In this document: positions 25,129-31,887 of the stretch, one piece after another | How the letters are laid out: every line of letters starts with the position of its first letter | Numbering within the stretch: the first letter of the stretch is position 1 | From: Pelotomaculum terephthalicicum JT | Lineage (GTDB): Bacteria > Bacillota > Desulfotomaculia > Desulfotomaculales > Pelotomaculaceae | Reading direction: 5' to 3' | DNA: 40,027 nucleotides | NCBI RefSeq assembly: GCF_022410535.1 | Contig: NZ_JAKNBL010000027.1 | Coordinates: 1 to 40,027, forward strand | Translations under genes and position numbers: made by a program | The notes under the pieces: model-generated | Database searches by the model: none | What the model was told of the DNA's origin: nothing | Seen by the model: the letters and a program-made list of their open reading frames with translations, nothing else

Positions 25129-25933
25129 AACGCAAGCCCATCTTTCAGCCTGGGATCCTGAAATCAAAAGTGCTGTTTCCAAAAAAGATCACTTATTTGT
25201 CTGGCTGTACGCTATTGCCATCACTGCCGCGGAGGTCGTTACAACCTTCCATGACCCGCTGTACGGGATTGTCTGGCATGTGGTTCTGCTGGCAGCCTTG
25301 CTCGTACATGCTTCCCTGGTCAACAAACAGGCGATAAATCTGGTTTACTTAGCGCTGTCCCTGGCTCCGCTGATCCGGATCATGAGCCTTGCCACGCCGT
25401 TGGTTGGCGTTCCGCCTATTTACATGTACCTGATTATCAGTCTTCCACTCTTTACCGCGGCGGCGTACGTGATGAGGTATGCCAGCTTTAAGCCAGAGGA
25501 TGTCGGGTTGATCGTGGGCAGCTTGCCCCTTCAGTTGCTGGTGGCTTCCCTCGGGGTGCCGCTGGGCTTAATAGAATACCTGATATTAAGGCCCGCTCCT
25601 CTAGCGCCGGAGCTTACTTTTCAGCATGTCTGGCTTCCGGCGCTGATCCTGCTTGTCAGCACCGGTTTTTTGGAAGAGTTTATCTTTCGCGGGGTTATGT
25701 ATCGTGCGGCTGCGGAGACATTAGGCAGGTGGTACGGCAGTATTCACATTAGTTTCATTTTTGCGATGCTGCATATTATGCATCGTTCACCGGCGGACTT
25801 GGTTTTAGTTTTTGCCATTGCGCTGCTTTTTTCCACGATCGTCGGCTTCTTTAGATCGCTTTTAGGAGTCTCCCTGGCTCACGGATTAACGAATATCGGT
25901 TTATATATCATATGGCCGTATCTTCTTAGATAA
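25121..25933 (+). CDS. CPBP family intramembrane metalloprotease (CAAX/Abi type)
   Basis: This 270-residue protein has about seven or eight membrane helices. The three CPBP motifs are intact near the C-terminus: EEFIFRG (EExxxR), FIFAMLHIMH (FxxxH) and HGLTN (HxxxN). Members include prenyl-protein proteases in eukaryotes and proteins that process or give immunity to peptides in bacteria (PlnI, Abi). Its gene overlaps DUF1616 by 8 nt under the LytTR-box promoter, so it may process a peptide or membrane protein linked to the quorum response; this is inference. No other small peptide gene was seen beside it. Confidence 0.88.
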   Translation: MSRTQAHLSAWDPEIKSAVSKKDHLFVWLYAIAITAAEVVTTFHDPLYGIVWHVVLLAALLVHASLVNKQAINLVYLALSLAPLIRIMSLATPLVGVPPIYMYLIISLPLFTAAAYVMRYASFKPEDVGLIVGSLPLQLLVASLGVPLGLIEYLILRPAPLAPELTFQHVWLPALILLVSTGFLEEFIFRGVMYRAAAETLGRWYGSIHISFIFAMLHIMHRSPADLVLVFAIALLFSTIVGFFRSLLGVSLAHGLTNIGLYIIWPYLLR

Positions 25934-26103
25934 AAAACGAAAAATTTCCCGTGACCCTCAAAAAAAATATTATAGACAGCGTATACACATAATATAGGTA
26001 TTTTAGTACCGTCCAAAAGAATGCTTTGGGTCTATTATTTTGTAAGAGCGCTGTTTTTAATTGATTTGTGTAAAATATCACAATCGTATTGCTCAAATCC
26101 TGG

Positions 26104-26212
26104 AAACAACTGAAAAGGCAAACTTACCGAAAGGTAGGGGCGCAAAGCTACGGGTCTAAAACCGGTCCTTTGTCTCAGCAGAAGTGCCGGTCAATGATCG
26201 CCGGGCTGCAGC
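26104..26212 (+). ncRNA. Cyclic di-GMP-I riboswitch aptamer (GEMM-I)
   Basis: The aptamer shows AAAAGGCAAAC at 26113, a P2 stem CTTACC-GAAA-GGTAGG with a GNRA tetraloop (26123-26138), then GGCGCAAAGCTACGGGTCTAA at 26139-26159 (written GGCGCAAAGC and TACGGGTCTAA), a variable P3 arm ACCGG...CCGGT, and the closing GATCGCCGGGCTGC at about 26196-26209. All are signature positions of the GEMM-I fold. It lies in the leader upstream of agrC and is followed by a strong hairpin at 26233. The 170 bp upstream of it (25934-26103) hold no gene or clear terminator. Confidence 0.87.
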
Positions 26213-26232
26213 AAAAACCTATTTTAAAAGCA

Positions 26233-26267
26233 AAGTACCGCTGCACATTGAGCCGGCAGCGGTACTT
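26233..26267 (+). terminator. Strong hairpin downstream of the c-di-GMP aptamer (possible expression platform)
   Basis: A perfect 12-bp stem (AAGTACCGCTGC with GCAGCGGTACTT) encloses an 11-nt loop. It is followed by CTCGTTTG, a poor T-run, so it may be an inefficient attenuator instead of a full stop. It lies between the aptamer and the LytTR-box promoter of agrC. Confidence 0.6.
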
Positions 26268-26297
26268 CTCGTTTGCAGGGATTGCTGTGCAAAATCA

Positions 26298-26367
26298 GAC
26301 AAGAAAATGTAACTTTTAGACAAGAAAATGTAACAATTAGACAAGGTTGGCAGGAATATGTTATTAT
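26298..26367 (+). promoter_or_regulatory. LytTR-type triple box and promoter for agrC
   Basis: GACAAG occurs at 26298, 26319 and 26340, again with exact 21-bp spacing (two copies within AGACAAGAAAATGTAAC). TAGACA at 26338-26343 with TATTAT at 26362-26367 gives an 18-bp spacing and nearly the same box-to-minus-10 distance as at 24225. This fits autoregulation of the agr cassette by its own LytTR regulator. Confidence 0.8.
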
Positions 26368-26402
26368 TCAATTAATTATAATTCTTCAAGGAAGGTAACC
26401 AA

Positions 26403-27779
26403 TTGAACACGATAACTTTCTTATCTTTGTTATTGGTCTCGTTTCCCGAAGCGATCCTGGTGGCTGCCCTGGGGTTTCTACTGGTAGGACTCAGACCCTG
26501 GTGGCGCGATTTACTAATAATCGGAGTTTTACAGGCGGGTTTTGCTTATGTCATCAGGCTCTTGCCGGTACCTTTCGGGCTCCACTCAATTTTTGAAACA
26601 TTTTTATTCATTCTAAATATTCGCGTGGTTACCCGCCTGCCATTCAGGATAGTAATGCTTGCTTCTTTACTTGGCCTAATTTTTTACGGCTCGGTAGAAA
26701 CCGTAGCGATACAGTTCTTGCTGCATGTCAAAGGTTTTTCGCTGACTGATGCCTGGAATTACACTTTTATCAGAGTTTTATACTTTCTTCCTCAAGCCTT
26801 TGTCATGCTGATATTTATAGTTGCCTGTAAAATTTTTAATATATCTTTAATCGGTTATTCTCAAGCATATAGTTATTCAGGGTACTTATCAAGAAAAGAA
26901 ATGCAAAAATACTTAAAGGAAGAAATTATTAATAAGCACAATATTTTTATCTTTGTAGTCGTTCTTTTGCCCGTACTGTTGCTGACGATCTTAAACAGTG
27001 CTTTTAACGCGGTCAGGTTGAATATTTTTCCGGGGGAACATTTTATTATCTTTAACGGACTCATGGGGTTATTTATCATTGTTTTAACGGTACTGTCCAC
27101 TGTCGCCGTCAAAAAAATCGGACAGCACGTGGAAAAGGAATACGAGGCCAAGAGAGCGGAGGAAAACTTAAAACAGATCAAACAATTAATTGATTCTTCC
27201 AGAAAACAGAGGCATGATTTCCACCACCAGCTGCAAACCATTTACGGGTTGTTGGAAGGCGGTTATTTTGAGAGAGCGCGGGATTATATAGGCGGGGTAT
27301 TCGGCGATGTATCCAAAACTGTGGATTTGATAAAAACTGATAATTTTAGTGTCAGCGCCCTTCTCTACACGAAAATAGGCCTGGCCGAAGCCAGAAGCAT
27401 AGAAATGGAAATAAACATTGAATGCAGTCTCAAAGAAATACCTTTAACTCCTCGTGAGACAAGCTCATTGCTGGGAAATCTGATTGATAACGCTCTTGAA
27501 GCCGTGGAAGACAAAACCGGTGATTTCAGGCAGGTAAAAGTAAAAATAGCACGTGAATACGGGATGTACATAATCATCATAAGCAATACGGGGGACCCGA
27601 TCATGCCTGAAATCAAAGACAATGTCTTCAAGCCGGATTTTACGACGAAAGAAGGTCACTCAGGTTTGGGCCTGTCAATCATCAAAGATATTGTAACAAA
27701 ATACCGCGGTAACATTGAGATTATCAGCGATCCTGAAGAGACGACCTTTGCCGTCACAATACCATCAAAAAAGAGGTAG
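26403..27779 (+). CDS. agrC: AgrC-like sensor histidine kinase
   Basis: This 458-residue protein has six or seven membrane helices in the first 235 residues, a coiled linker (EKEYEAKRAEENLKQIKQL), the phospho-acceptor His271 in RKQRHDFHHQL (the HPK10-type HDFxxH motif), and an ATPase domain with LLGNLIDNALEAVE and GLGLSIIKDI. This layout is that of AgrC/ComD peptide receptors. The start is TTG 26403, with AAGGAAGG at 26388-26395. The AgrB gene begins 6 bp after its stop. It would bind the cyclic peptide made from AgrD and phosphorylate the LytTR regulator at 28579. Gene order C-B-D-A differs from the B-D-C-A order in staphylococci. Confidence 0.92.
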   Translation: MNTITFLSLLLVSFPEAILVAALGFLLVGLRPWWRDLLIIGVLQAGFAYVIRLLPVPFGLHSIFETFLFILNIRVVTRLPFRIVMLASLLGLIFYGSVETVAIQFLLHVKGFSLTDAWNYTFIRVLYFLPQAFVMLIFIVACKIFNISLIGYSQAYSYSGYLSRKEMQKYLKEEIINKHNIFIFVVVLLPVLLLTILNSAFNAVRLNIFPGEHFIIFNGLMGLFIIVLTVLSTVAVKKIGQHVEKEYEAKRAEENLKQIKQLIDSSRKQRHDFHHQLQTIYGLLEGGYFERARDYIGGVFGDVSKTVDLIKTDNFSVSALLYTKIGLAEARSIEMEINIECSLKEIPLTPRETSSLLGNLIDNALEAVEDKTGDFRQVKVKIAREYGMYIIIISNTGDPIMPEIKDNVFKPDFTTKEGHSGLGLSIIKDIVTKYRGNIEIISDPEETTFAVTIPSKKR

Positions 27780-27784
27780 ATTTA

Positions 27785-28435
27785 ATGAATTTAAACCAGA
27801 TGGCCACGGAAACCGCGAACTACCTTTCCAGGGAACTGGCGCTGGATATTGGTAAAATTGATACACTGCGCTTCGGCCTGGAAATTATTTTTGCCACCCT
27901 CATCAAAGGGGTTATTCTGCTCAGTCTGGCGCACTTCCTGGGCATATTTGCCGAAGTAGCTTTTGCCATCGCCTGTGGGGCCATTTACCGGCTCCTAAGC
28001 GGCGGAGCCCACTGCTCCGGTTACTGGAGATGCCTCACCCTGGGAGTTTTTACTTTTCTTGGCACCGGAGAATTGGGAATATATTGGGGACGTTGCCTAT
28101 CAATCAATTTCCTGACATATGCGTTGCTGGCCGGCTACGTAACATCCTTCTGCTGTGTGATAGCTTGGGTGCCGGGGGAAGTGCCCTATAAAAAGATCAC
28201 AAATATTTCTGAAAGGAGAATGTTTAAAATTCTTTCACTGACCTATTTAAGTCTATGGCTGGCGGCCAGTATAGCGATTGCCCACTATGCCTACTTATCC
28301 CTCGCTATTGCCGGCCTTGCCGCCGTCATTATCCAGACAATCAGTTTTTCCCCGCCTGGTTATCAGGTCATCCATAAGTTTGATGACTTTTTAACAGCAC
28401 TATATAAGAGAAAGGAGGTGTCCAACCAATGCTGA
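27785..28435 (+). CDS. agrB: AgrB-like peptide-processing membrane protease
   Basis: This 216-residue membrane protein shows the AgrB active site SGGAHCSGYWRC, in which His76 and Cys83 are seven residues apart as in staphylococcal AgrB (His77, Cys84). Several membrane helices surround it, and the N-terminal TANYLSRELAL segment is typical. AgrB cuts the C-terminal tail of AgrD and forms the thiolactone ring. ATG 27785 lies 6 bp after agrC. Its stop overlaps the start of agrD by 7 nt, and the ribosome site for agrD (AAAGGAGGTG) is within its last codons. Length is close to the family norm of about 200. Confidence 0.93.
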   Translation: MNLNQMATETANYLSRELALDIGKIDTLRFGLEIIFATLIKGVILLSLAHFLGIFAEVAFAIACGAIYRLLSGGAHCSGYWRCLTLGVFTFLGTGELGIYWGRCLSINFLTYALLAGYVTSFCCVIAWVPGEVPYKKITNISERRMFKILSLTYLSLWLAASIAIAHYAYLSLAIAGLAAVIIQTISFSPPGYQVIHKFDDFLTALYKRKEVSNQC

Positions 28436-28560
28436 GATTCATTAAAAAACTATCGTTTACTCCTGTTGTCACGGTAGCTTTATTAGTTGCCGCGGTCGGT
28501 TTCAAACCGGCTTGTTTCTTCTGGTTTTACCAACCCGCTCCTCCCGTAAAATCCAAATAA
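28429..28560 (+). CDS. agrD: AgrD-like autoinducing peptide precursor
   Basis: This 43-residue peptide was found by looking directly after agrB. It has an amphipathic basic N-terminus (MLRFIKKLSF), a hydrophobic helix (TPVVTVALLVAAVG), then KPACFFWFYQPAPPVKSK. Cys29 with the next four residues gives a predicted five-residue thiolactone CFFWF, and the tail YQPAPP matches the conserved HQPEEP-like segment that AgrB removes in clostridial AgrD such as that of C. perfringens. ATG 28429 has AAAGGAGGTG 8 nt upstream. It lies between agrB and the LytTR regulator. The exact mature length is not known; a short N-terminal tail such as PA may remain. Confidence 0.9.
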   Translation: MLRFIKKLSFTPVVTVALLVAAVGFKPACFFWFYQPAPPVKSK

Positions 28561-28578
28561 AGGACGGAGTAATTTCAC

Positions 28579-29346
28579 ATGAGAATAACTGTCTTTATTG
28601 CTGAAGATGACCCGGACATGCGATATGTGCTCAGAAAAGTAGTTGAAGAAGTTGAAGGTGTAAGAGTCATTGGCGAGGCCGGAGATGGGTTGGATGCTAT
28701 AAAGTTAATCGGAGAACTGGCTCCCCAAGTGGTTTTTGTAGATATCGGTATTCCTGGAAAAGACGGTGTTGCCCTGGCCCAGGAGATATTTGACATCAAT
28801 CCCATGACCTTTATCGTATTTGCCACAGCTTTCAGCGAATTTAGAGAAAAAGCCTTTGATATCTATGCTTTCGACTATCTCGTCAAGCCCTTTAAAATGA
28901 ACCGGGTCCGGCAGACAATGGAAAGGGTCAAAGCGGTTCTGTCCGGAAAAGCTGCCGTCAGGTCAAAGCCTAACTTAAGATATTTTAATAAAAATATCAG
29001 CAGAAGACAATTTTTTAGAAATGACAACAAGTTTGTTTATTTAAATCTTGATGATGTCATCTATGTTACCAAGGAAGGCCGCAAGTCCACGATCTATTTT
29101 ATCGGCGGACAAGTTCAAACAAACGATAAGCTGTCTGTCCTGGAAGAGCAATTGAAAGGGTATCCGTTCTTCAGAAGCCATAGCGGGTTCATTGTAAATT
29201 TAAAAATGGTCAAGGAACTTATTCCAACCGGCAGAAGCAGCTATGAGCTGGTTATGGAAAATACCAAGCGAAGGCCTTTAATAACAGTGGAAAAATTTAA
29301 AGAACTGGAAGAATTGACAAATGCCAAAGTTCCAAAGAGCGGTTGA
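28579..29346 (+). CDS. agrA: AgrA-like LytTR response regulator
   Basis: This 255-residue protein has a receiver domain (about 1-120; AEDDPD at the start, phospho-acceptor Asp55 in VFVDIGIPGKDG, Lys in LVKPF) and a LytTR DNA-binding domain (about 140-248; VIYVTKEGRKSTIYF, FFRSHSGFIVNLKMVKEL). LytTR proteins bind direct repeats about 21-22 bp apart, and three such arrays lie at 24156, 26298 and 29390, so it probably controls those promoters. ATG 28579 is 18 bp after agrD and is preceded by GGACGGAG. A terminator follows the stop at 29345. Confidence 0.93.
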   Translation: MRITVFIAEDDPDMRYVLRKVVEEVEGVRVIGEAGDGLDAIKLIGELAPQVVFVDIGIPGKDGVALAQEIFDINPMTFIVFATAFSEFREKAFDIYAFDYLVKPFKMNRVRQTMERVKAVLSGKAAVRSKPNLRYFNKNISRRQFFRNDNKFVYLNLDDVIYVTKEGRKSTIYFIGGQVQTNDKLSVLEEQLKGYPFFRSHSGFIVNLKMVKELIPTGRSSYELVMENTKRRPLITVEKFKELEELTNAKVPKSG

Positions 29347-29374
29347 AGGGTTCTAAACGAGCCCTTCTTTTTTT
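29345..29374 (+). terminator. Rho-independent terminator after agrA
   Basis: GAAGGGTTC and GAGCCCTTC pair (one G-U) around a 5-nt loop, followed by seven T residues. The first base is the second base of the agrA stop codon TGA. Confidence 0.9.
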
Positions 29375-29389
29375 ATCAATCTAAATTCA

Positions 29390-29462
29390 GACAAAATTTA
29401 GCAAGAATTAGACACGATATTGCTATTTTTAGACAACAAATATAGACAATCACTCCTTAAAT
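29390..29462 (+). promoter_or_regulatory. LytTR-type triple box for the 29.5-39.9 kb operon
   Basis: Boxes GACAAA, GACACG and GACAAC at 29390, 29411 and 29432 are exactly 21 bp apart, with GACAAT 13 bp after the third, as at 24215. The stretch TATAGACAATCA...GCTAACTTTAGATTG parallels the promoter at 24213-24245. The minus-10 is less clear (TTAAAT at 29457). It lies between the agrA terminator and the small membrane protein gene. Confidence 0.72.
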
Positions 29463-29573
29463 TGCTAACTTTAGATTGGCAATATAAAGAACACAGCGGA
29501 GGTGAATTGATCTCTTATTCCATTACTAAATGAATCCTGGAGAACAATGTTCAGGTGTGAAAGGAGGAGAACC

Positions 29574-29837
29574 ATGACAGTTACTACCGTAGCCATGATT
29601 AGCGCCGGCACGGCTGCCGCAGTCCCATCCTTGGTGACCGGGTTCGGCCTGATTGCCACGATAACCTTGATCGCGTTGCTTATCGCAAAGGAACTGGCGG
29701 GGGCGGCCGCGGAGAATTCATCCGTTTCGGAAGTTACCCTGCCCGGCGCGCTGGATAGGGCCTTGAATGTTGGCATCATTCCGTTGTTGATGGTTTTTGT
29801 CTCAATCGTATTCGTAAATATCGTAAAGATCCTTTAA
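29574..29837 (+). CDS. Small two-helix membrane protein, quorum-regulated candidate
   Basis: This 87-residue protein has two predicted membrane helices (about residues 17-37, VTGFGLIATITLIALLIAKE, and 66-85, VGIIPLLMVFVSIVFVNIV) joined by a polar loop with ENSSVSEVTLPG. I recognise no family. AAAGGAGGAGAACC before ATG 29574 is a very strong ribosome site, so translation is probably high. It is the first gene after the third LytTR-box array. An 8-codon TTG frame at 29507-29533 with GGAGGTG before it could be a leader. It might be a membrane scaffold or subunit for the following enzymes, or a secreted or toxic peptide; nothing in the sequence decides. Confidence 0.8.
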   Translation: MTVTTVAMISAGTAAAVPSLVTGFGLIATITLIALLIAKELAGAAAENSSVSEVTLPGALDRALNVGIIPLLMVFVSIVFVNIVKIL

Positions 29838-29864
29838 TAAGCCGGCAATGAAAGGAACTGTCGT

Positions 29865-31070
29865 ATGAAACATGATGTCGTAGTAATTGGTGGAGGTCCG
29901 GCGGGCTGTGAGACTGCCCGACTCATTGCTGAAAAAGGATATAGGGTGCTGGTAGCCGAGGAGCACCGGCAAATAGGCGAGCCTTTGCAGTGTTCGGGAC
30001 TCGTCAGTCTTAGAACACTGCAAGCTACGGCCATGCCGGATGACCTAATCATCAACCAGATCCACGGTGCTTTTGTGCACTCTCCCGGCGGAGAAACGCT
30101 TTTTTTCAGGGAGCAAAAGGTATATGCCCTGGTGATCGACCGCGCGGAATTTGACCGTACGTTGTCGGAAAGAGCCCAGCGCGCCGGCGTGGAAATCCTG
30201 ACCGGGGTCAGAGCCGGCATAGGTGAATTTTTTACCGATGGGGTGAGCGTAAAGTTAAAATTTCGCGGCGGAGAGTCTACGGTCAGGACCTGCCTGGTGA
30301 TTGGCGCAGACGGAGCCAACTCGCGTGTCGCTCGCCGGATCAGCGCTCCCAAAGCGGAGGACATGATCCGCATGTGCGCGGCCGAAGTGGAACTGCAGTG
30401 TCGGGAAAAAGATATGGTTCATATCTTCCTGGGCGGGGATATCGCGCCGGGCTGGTTCGGATGGGTCATACCGGTGGATGAAAAGCATGCGCGGGTGGGG
30501 ATCGGGGTAAGCGGGAGGGACAAGCACCCAAGAACTTTTTTTAACAAAATGGTGAAGGCCCATCCCGGAATTTTTCAGGGGATGAAAATTATCCGCGGTA
30601 CGAGCGGCGTTGTCCCCGTTGGTTCTCTTGCCAGAATTTACGGAAGGAGAACCTTGCTGGTGGGGGATGCCGCCTGCCAGACCAAGCCAATATCAGGGGG
30701 AGGGCTGTATCTTGGACTGCTGGGTGCGGAACTCTGTGCCAAAGTAGCGGCTAAAGCGCTCGCGAAAGGAAATCTATCCCCGCATTTCCTTAGGGAATAC
30801 CAGCGGTTATGGGAAAAAGAGATGGCTGACGAAATACAGACGGCCCTCAGGCACAGGAATATTTTCCTTACTATGTCCGACAGGGACATGGACAAATTAA
30901 TCCGGTTTTTAAGCCGTCCCTTATGGCAGGGGATCATATCAAGATACGGCGATATCGACTATCCGTCAAGGTTGGCAGACAAGCTATCCTTTGCCGGACC
31001 CTGGGCGGAAAAATTTATTATGGCGGGATTTAAAAAAATACTCTACTACTGCTCGGCAACCCGGGCCTAG
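29865..31070 (+). CDS. Geranylgeranyl-reductase-family FAD oxidoreductase
   Basis: This 401-residue flavoprotein begins with the dinucleotide motif VVVIGGGPAGCETARLIAEKG and has GEPLQCSGLVS near residue 40 (the family P-x-x-C-x-G segment), the DRAEFDRTL motif, VIGADGANSRVARR, a GWFGWVIPVDEKHARVG strand like the substrate-pocket motif of archaeal reductases, and LLVGDAACQTKPISGGGLYLG. Family members reduce double bonds of isoprenoid chains in lipids, chlorophyll or quinones. Glycosyltransferases follow, so the substrate may be a polyprenyl carrier or isoprenoid lipid; that is inference. It starts 27 bp after the small membrane protein gene. Confidence 0.87.
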   Translation: MKHDVVVIGGGPAGCETARLIAEKGYRVLVAEEHRQIGEPLQCSGLVSLRTLQATAMPDDLIINQIHGAFVHSPGGETLFFREQKVYALVIDRAEFDRTLSERAQRAGVEILTGVRAGIGEFFTDGVSVKLKFRGGESTVRTCLVIGADGANSRVARRISAPKAEDMIRMCAAEVELQCREKDMVHIFLGGDIAPGWFGWVIPVDEKHARVGIGVSGRDKHPRTFFNKMVKAHPGIFQGMKIIRGTSGVVPVGSLARIYGRRTLLVGDAACQTKPISGGGLYLGLLGAELCAKVAAKALAKGNLSPHFLREYQRLWEKEMADEIQTALRHRNIFLTMSDRDMDKLIRFLSRPLWQGIISRYGDIDYPSRLADKLSFAGPWAEKFIMAGFKKILYYCSATRA

Positions 31071-31129
31071 AAAAATAAAATTGCGCTTTTGACAGTCGAT
31101 AATTTTTTATGCGAGGAGGGTGGGTTTGG

Positions 31130-31858
31130 GTGAATAACAAAAGGGCGGAAAGTTTTTTCAATGATACCAAATACAGCTTGATTATACCGGCCTACAACGA
31201 AGAAGAAGGATTGCCCATTGTTTTAAATGATGTCTTTAAGTTGATTGATGAAAGTTTTGAAGTAATTGTTGTGGACGATGGTTCCTCAGACAGAACCAGA
31301 GAGGTGGCGCAAAGGTTTCCCTGCCGGGTTATTTCCCACGAGCGCAACTCCGGCAAAGGCGCCGCCATGAAAACCGGCATCAAAGAAGCCAGGGGAGAAA
31401 ACATTATATTCATTGATGCTGACAATACTTACCCGCCGGAAGGAATTTTGGCATTAGCGAAAGCTTTGGAAAACTATGATATGGCTTTGGCCTCGCGTAA
31501 AACCGGTCATGAAAATATCCCGGCCTTTAATAGAATCGGTAATGCCATGTTTAGAAACAGTATTCGATATATATATGGTTTTCAGGGATATGACCCCCTG
31601 ACAGGTTTATATGGAATGAAGAGAACTTACCTCAAGAGCATGAATCTTGAATCCAAAGGGTTTGGCATAGAGTCGGAAATATGTATTAAGGCTGCCAGGA
31701 TGGGACTGAGAGTGAAGGATATTCATATTACGTACCGGGACAGGGTCGGCAAAGCAAAACTAAATGGTTTAAAAGACGGCTACAGGATTTTTAAGACTAT
31801 TTTAAAATTCTTTCCGCTAGTATTCCGGCGTATTGAAAAACCGGGCCTGCCGGGCTGA
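31130..31858 (+). CDS. Family 2 glycosyltransferase (polyprenyl-phosphate sugar synthase-like)
   Basis: This 242-residue GT-A enzyme has SLIIPAYNEEEGLPIVL, EVIVVDDGSSDRT, ISHERNSGKGAAMKTGI, the metal-binding FIDADNTYPP, and a QGYDPLTGLYGMKR segment. These features match dolichyl/undecaprenyl-phosphate sugar synthases (DPM1-like), without C-terminal membrane helices. It would load a sugar onto a polyprenyl phosphate. GTG 31130 was chosen because AGGAGGG lies 9 nt upstream at 31114-31120; ATG 31109 has its ribosome site inside the coding region. Next to a prenyl-reductase-family gene this role is attractive but unproven. Confidence 0.85.
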   Translation: MNNKRAESFFNDTKYSLIIPAYNEEEGLPIVLNDVFKLIDESFEVIVVDDGSSDRTREVAQRFPCRVISHERNSGKGAAMKTGIKEARGENIIFIDADNTYPPEGILALAKALENYDMALASRKTGHENIPAFNRIGNAMFRNSIRYIYGFQGYDPLTGLYGMKRTYLKSMNLESKGFGIESEICIKAARMGLRVKDIHITYRDRVGKAKLNGLKDGYRIFKTILKFFPLVFRRIEKPGLPG

Positions 31859-31887
31859 GATTGGTTTTCTACAAGAGGATAACGTTT

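Noticed and set aside
26089-26319. 76-codon open frame on the + strand
   Set aside because: It covers the GEMM-I aptamer and the following hairpin, has no ribosome site and encodes no recognisable protein; the RNA structure explains the sequence.
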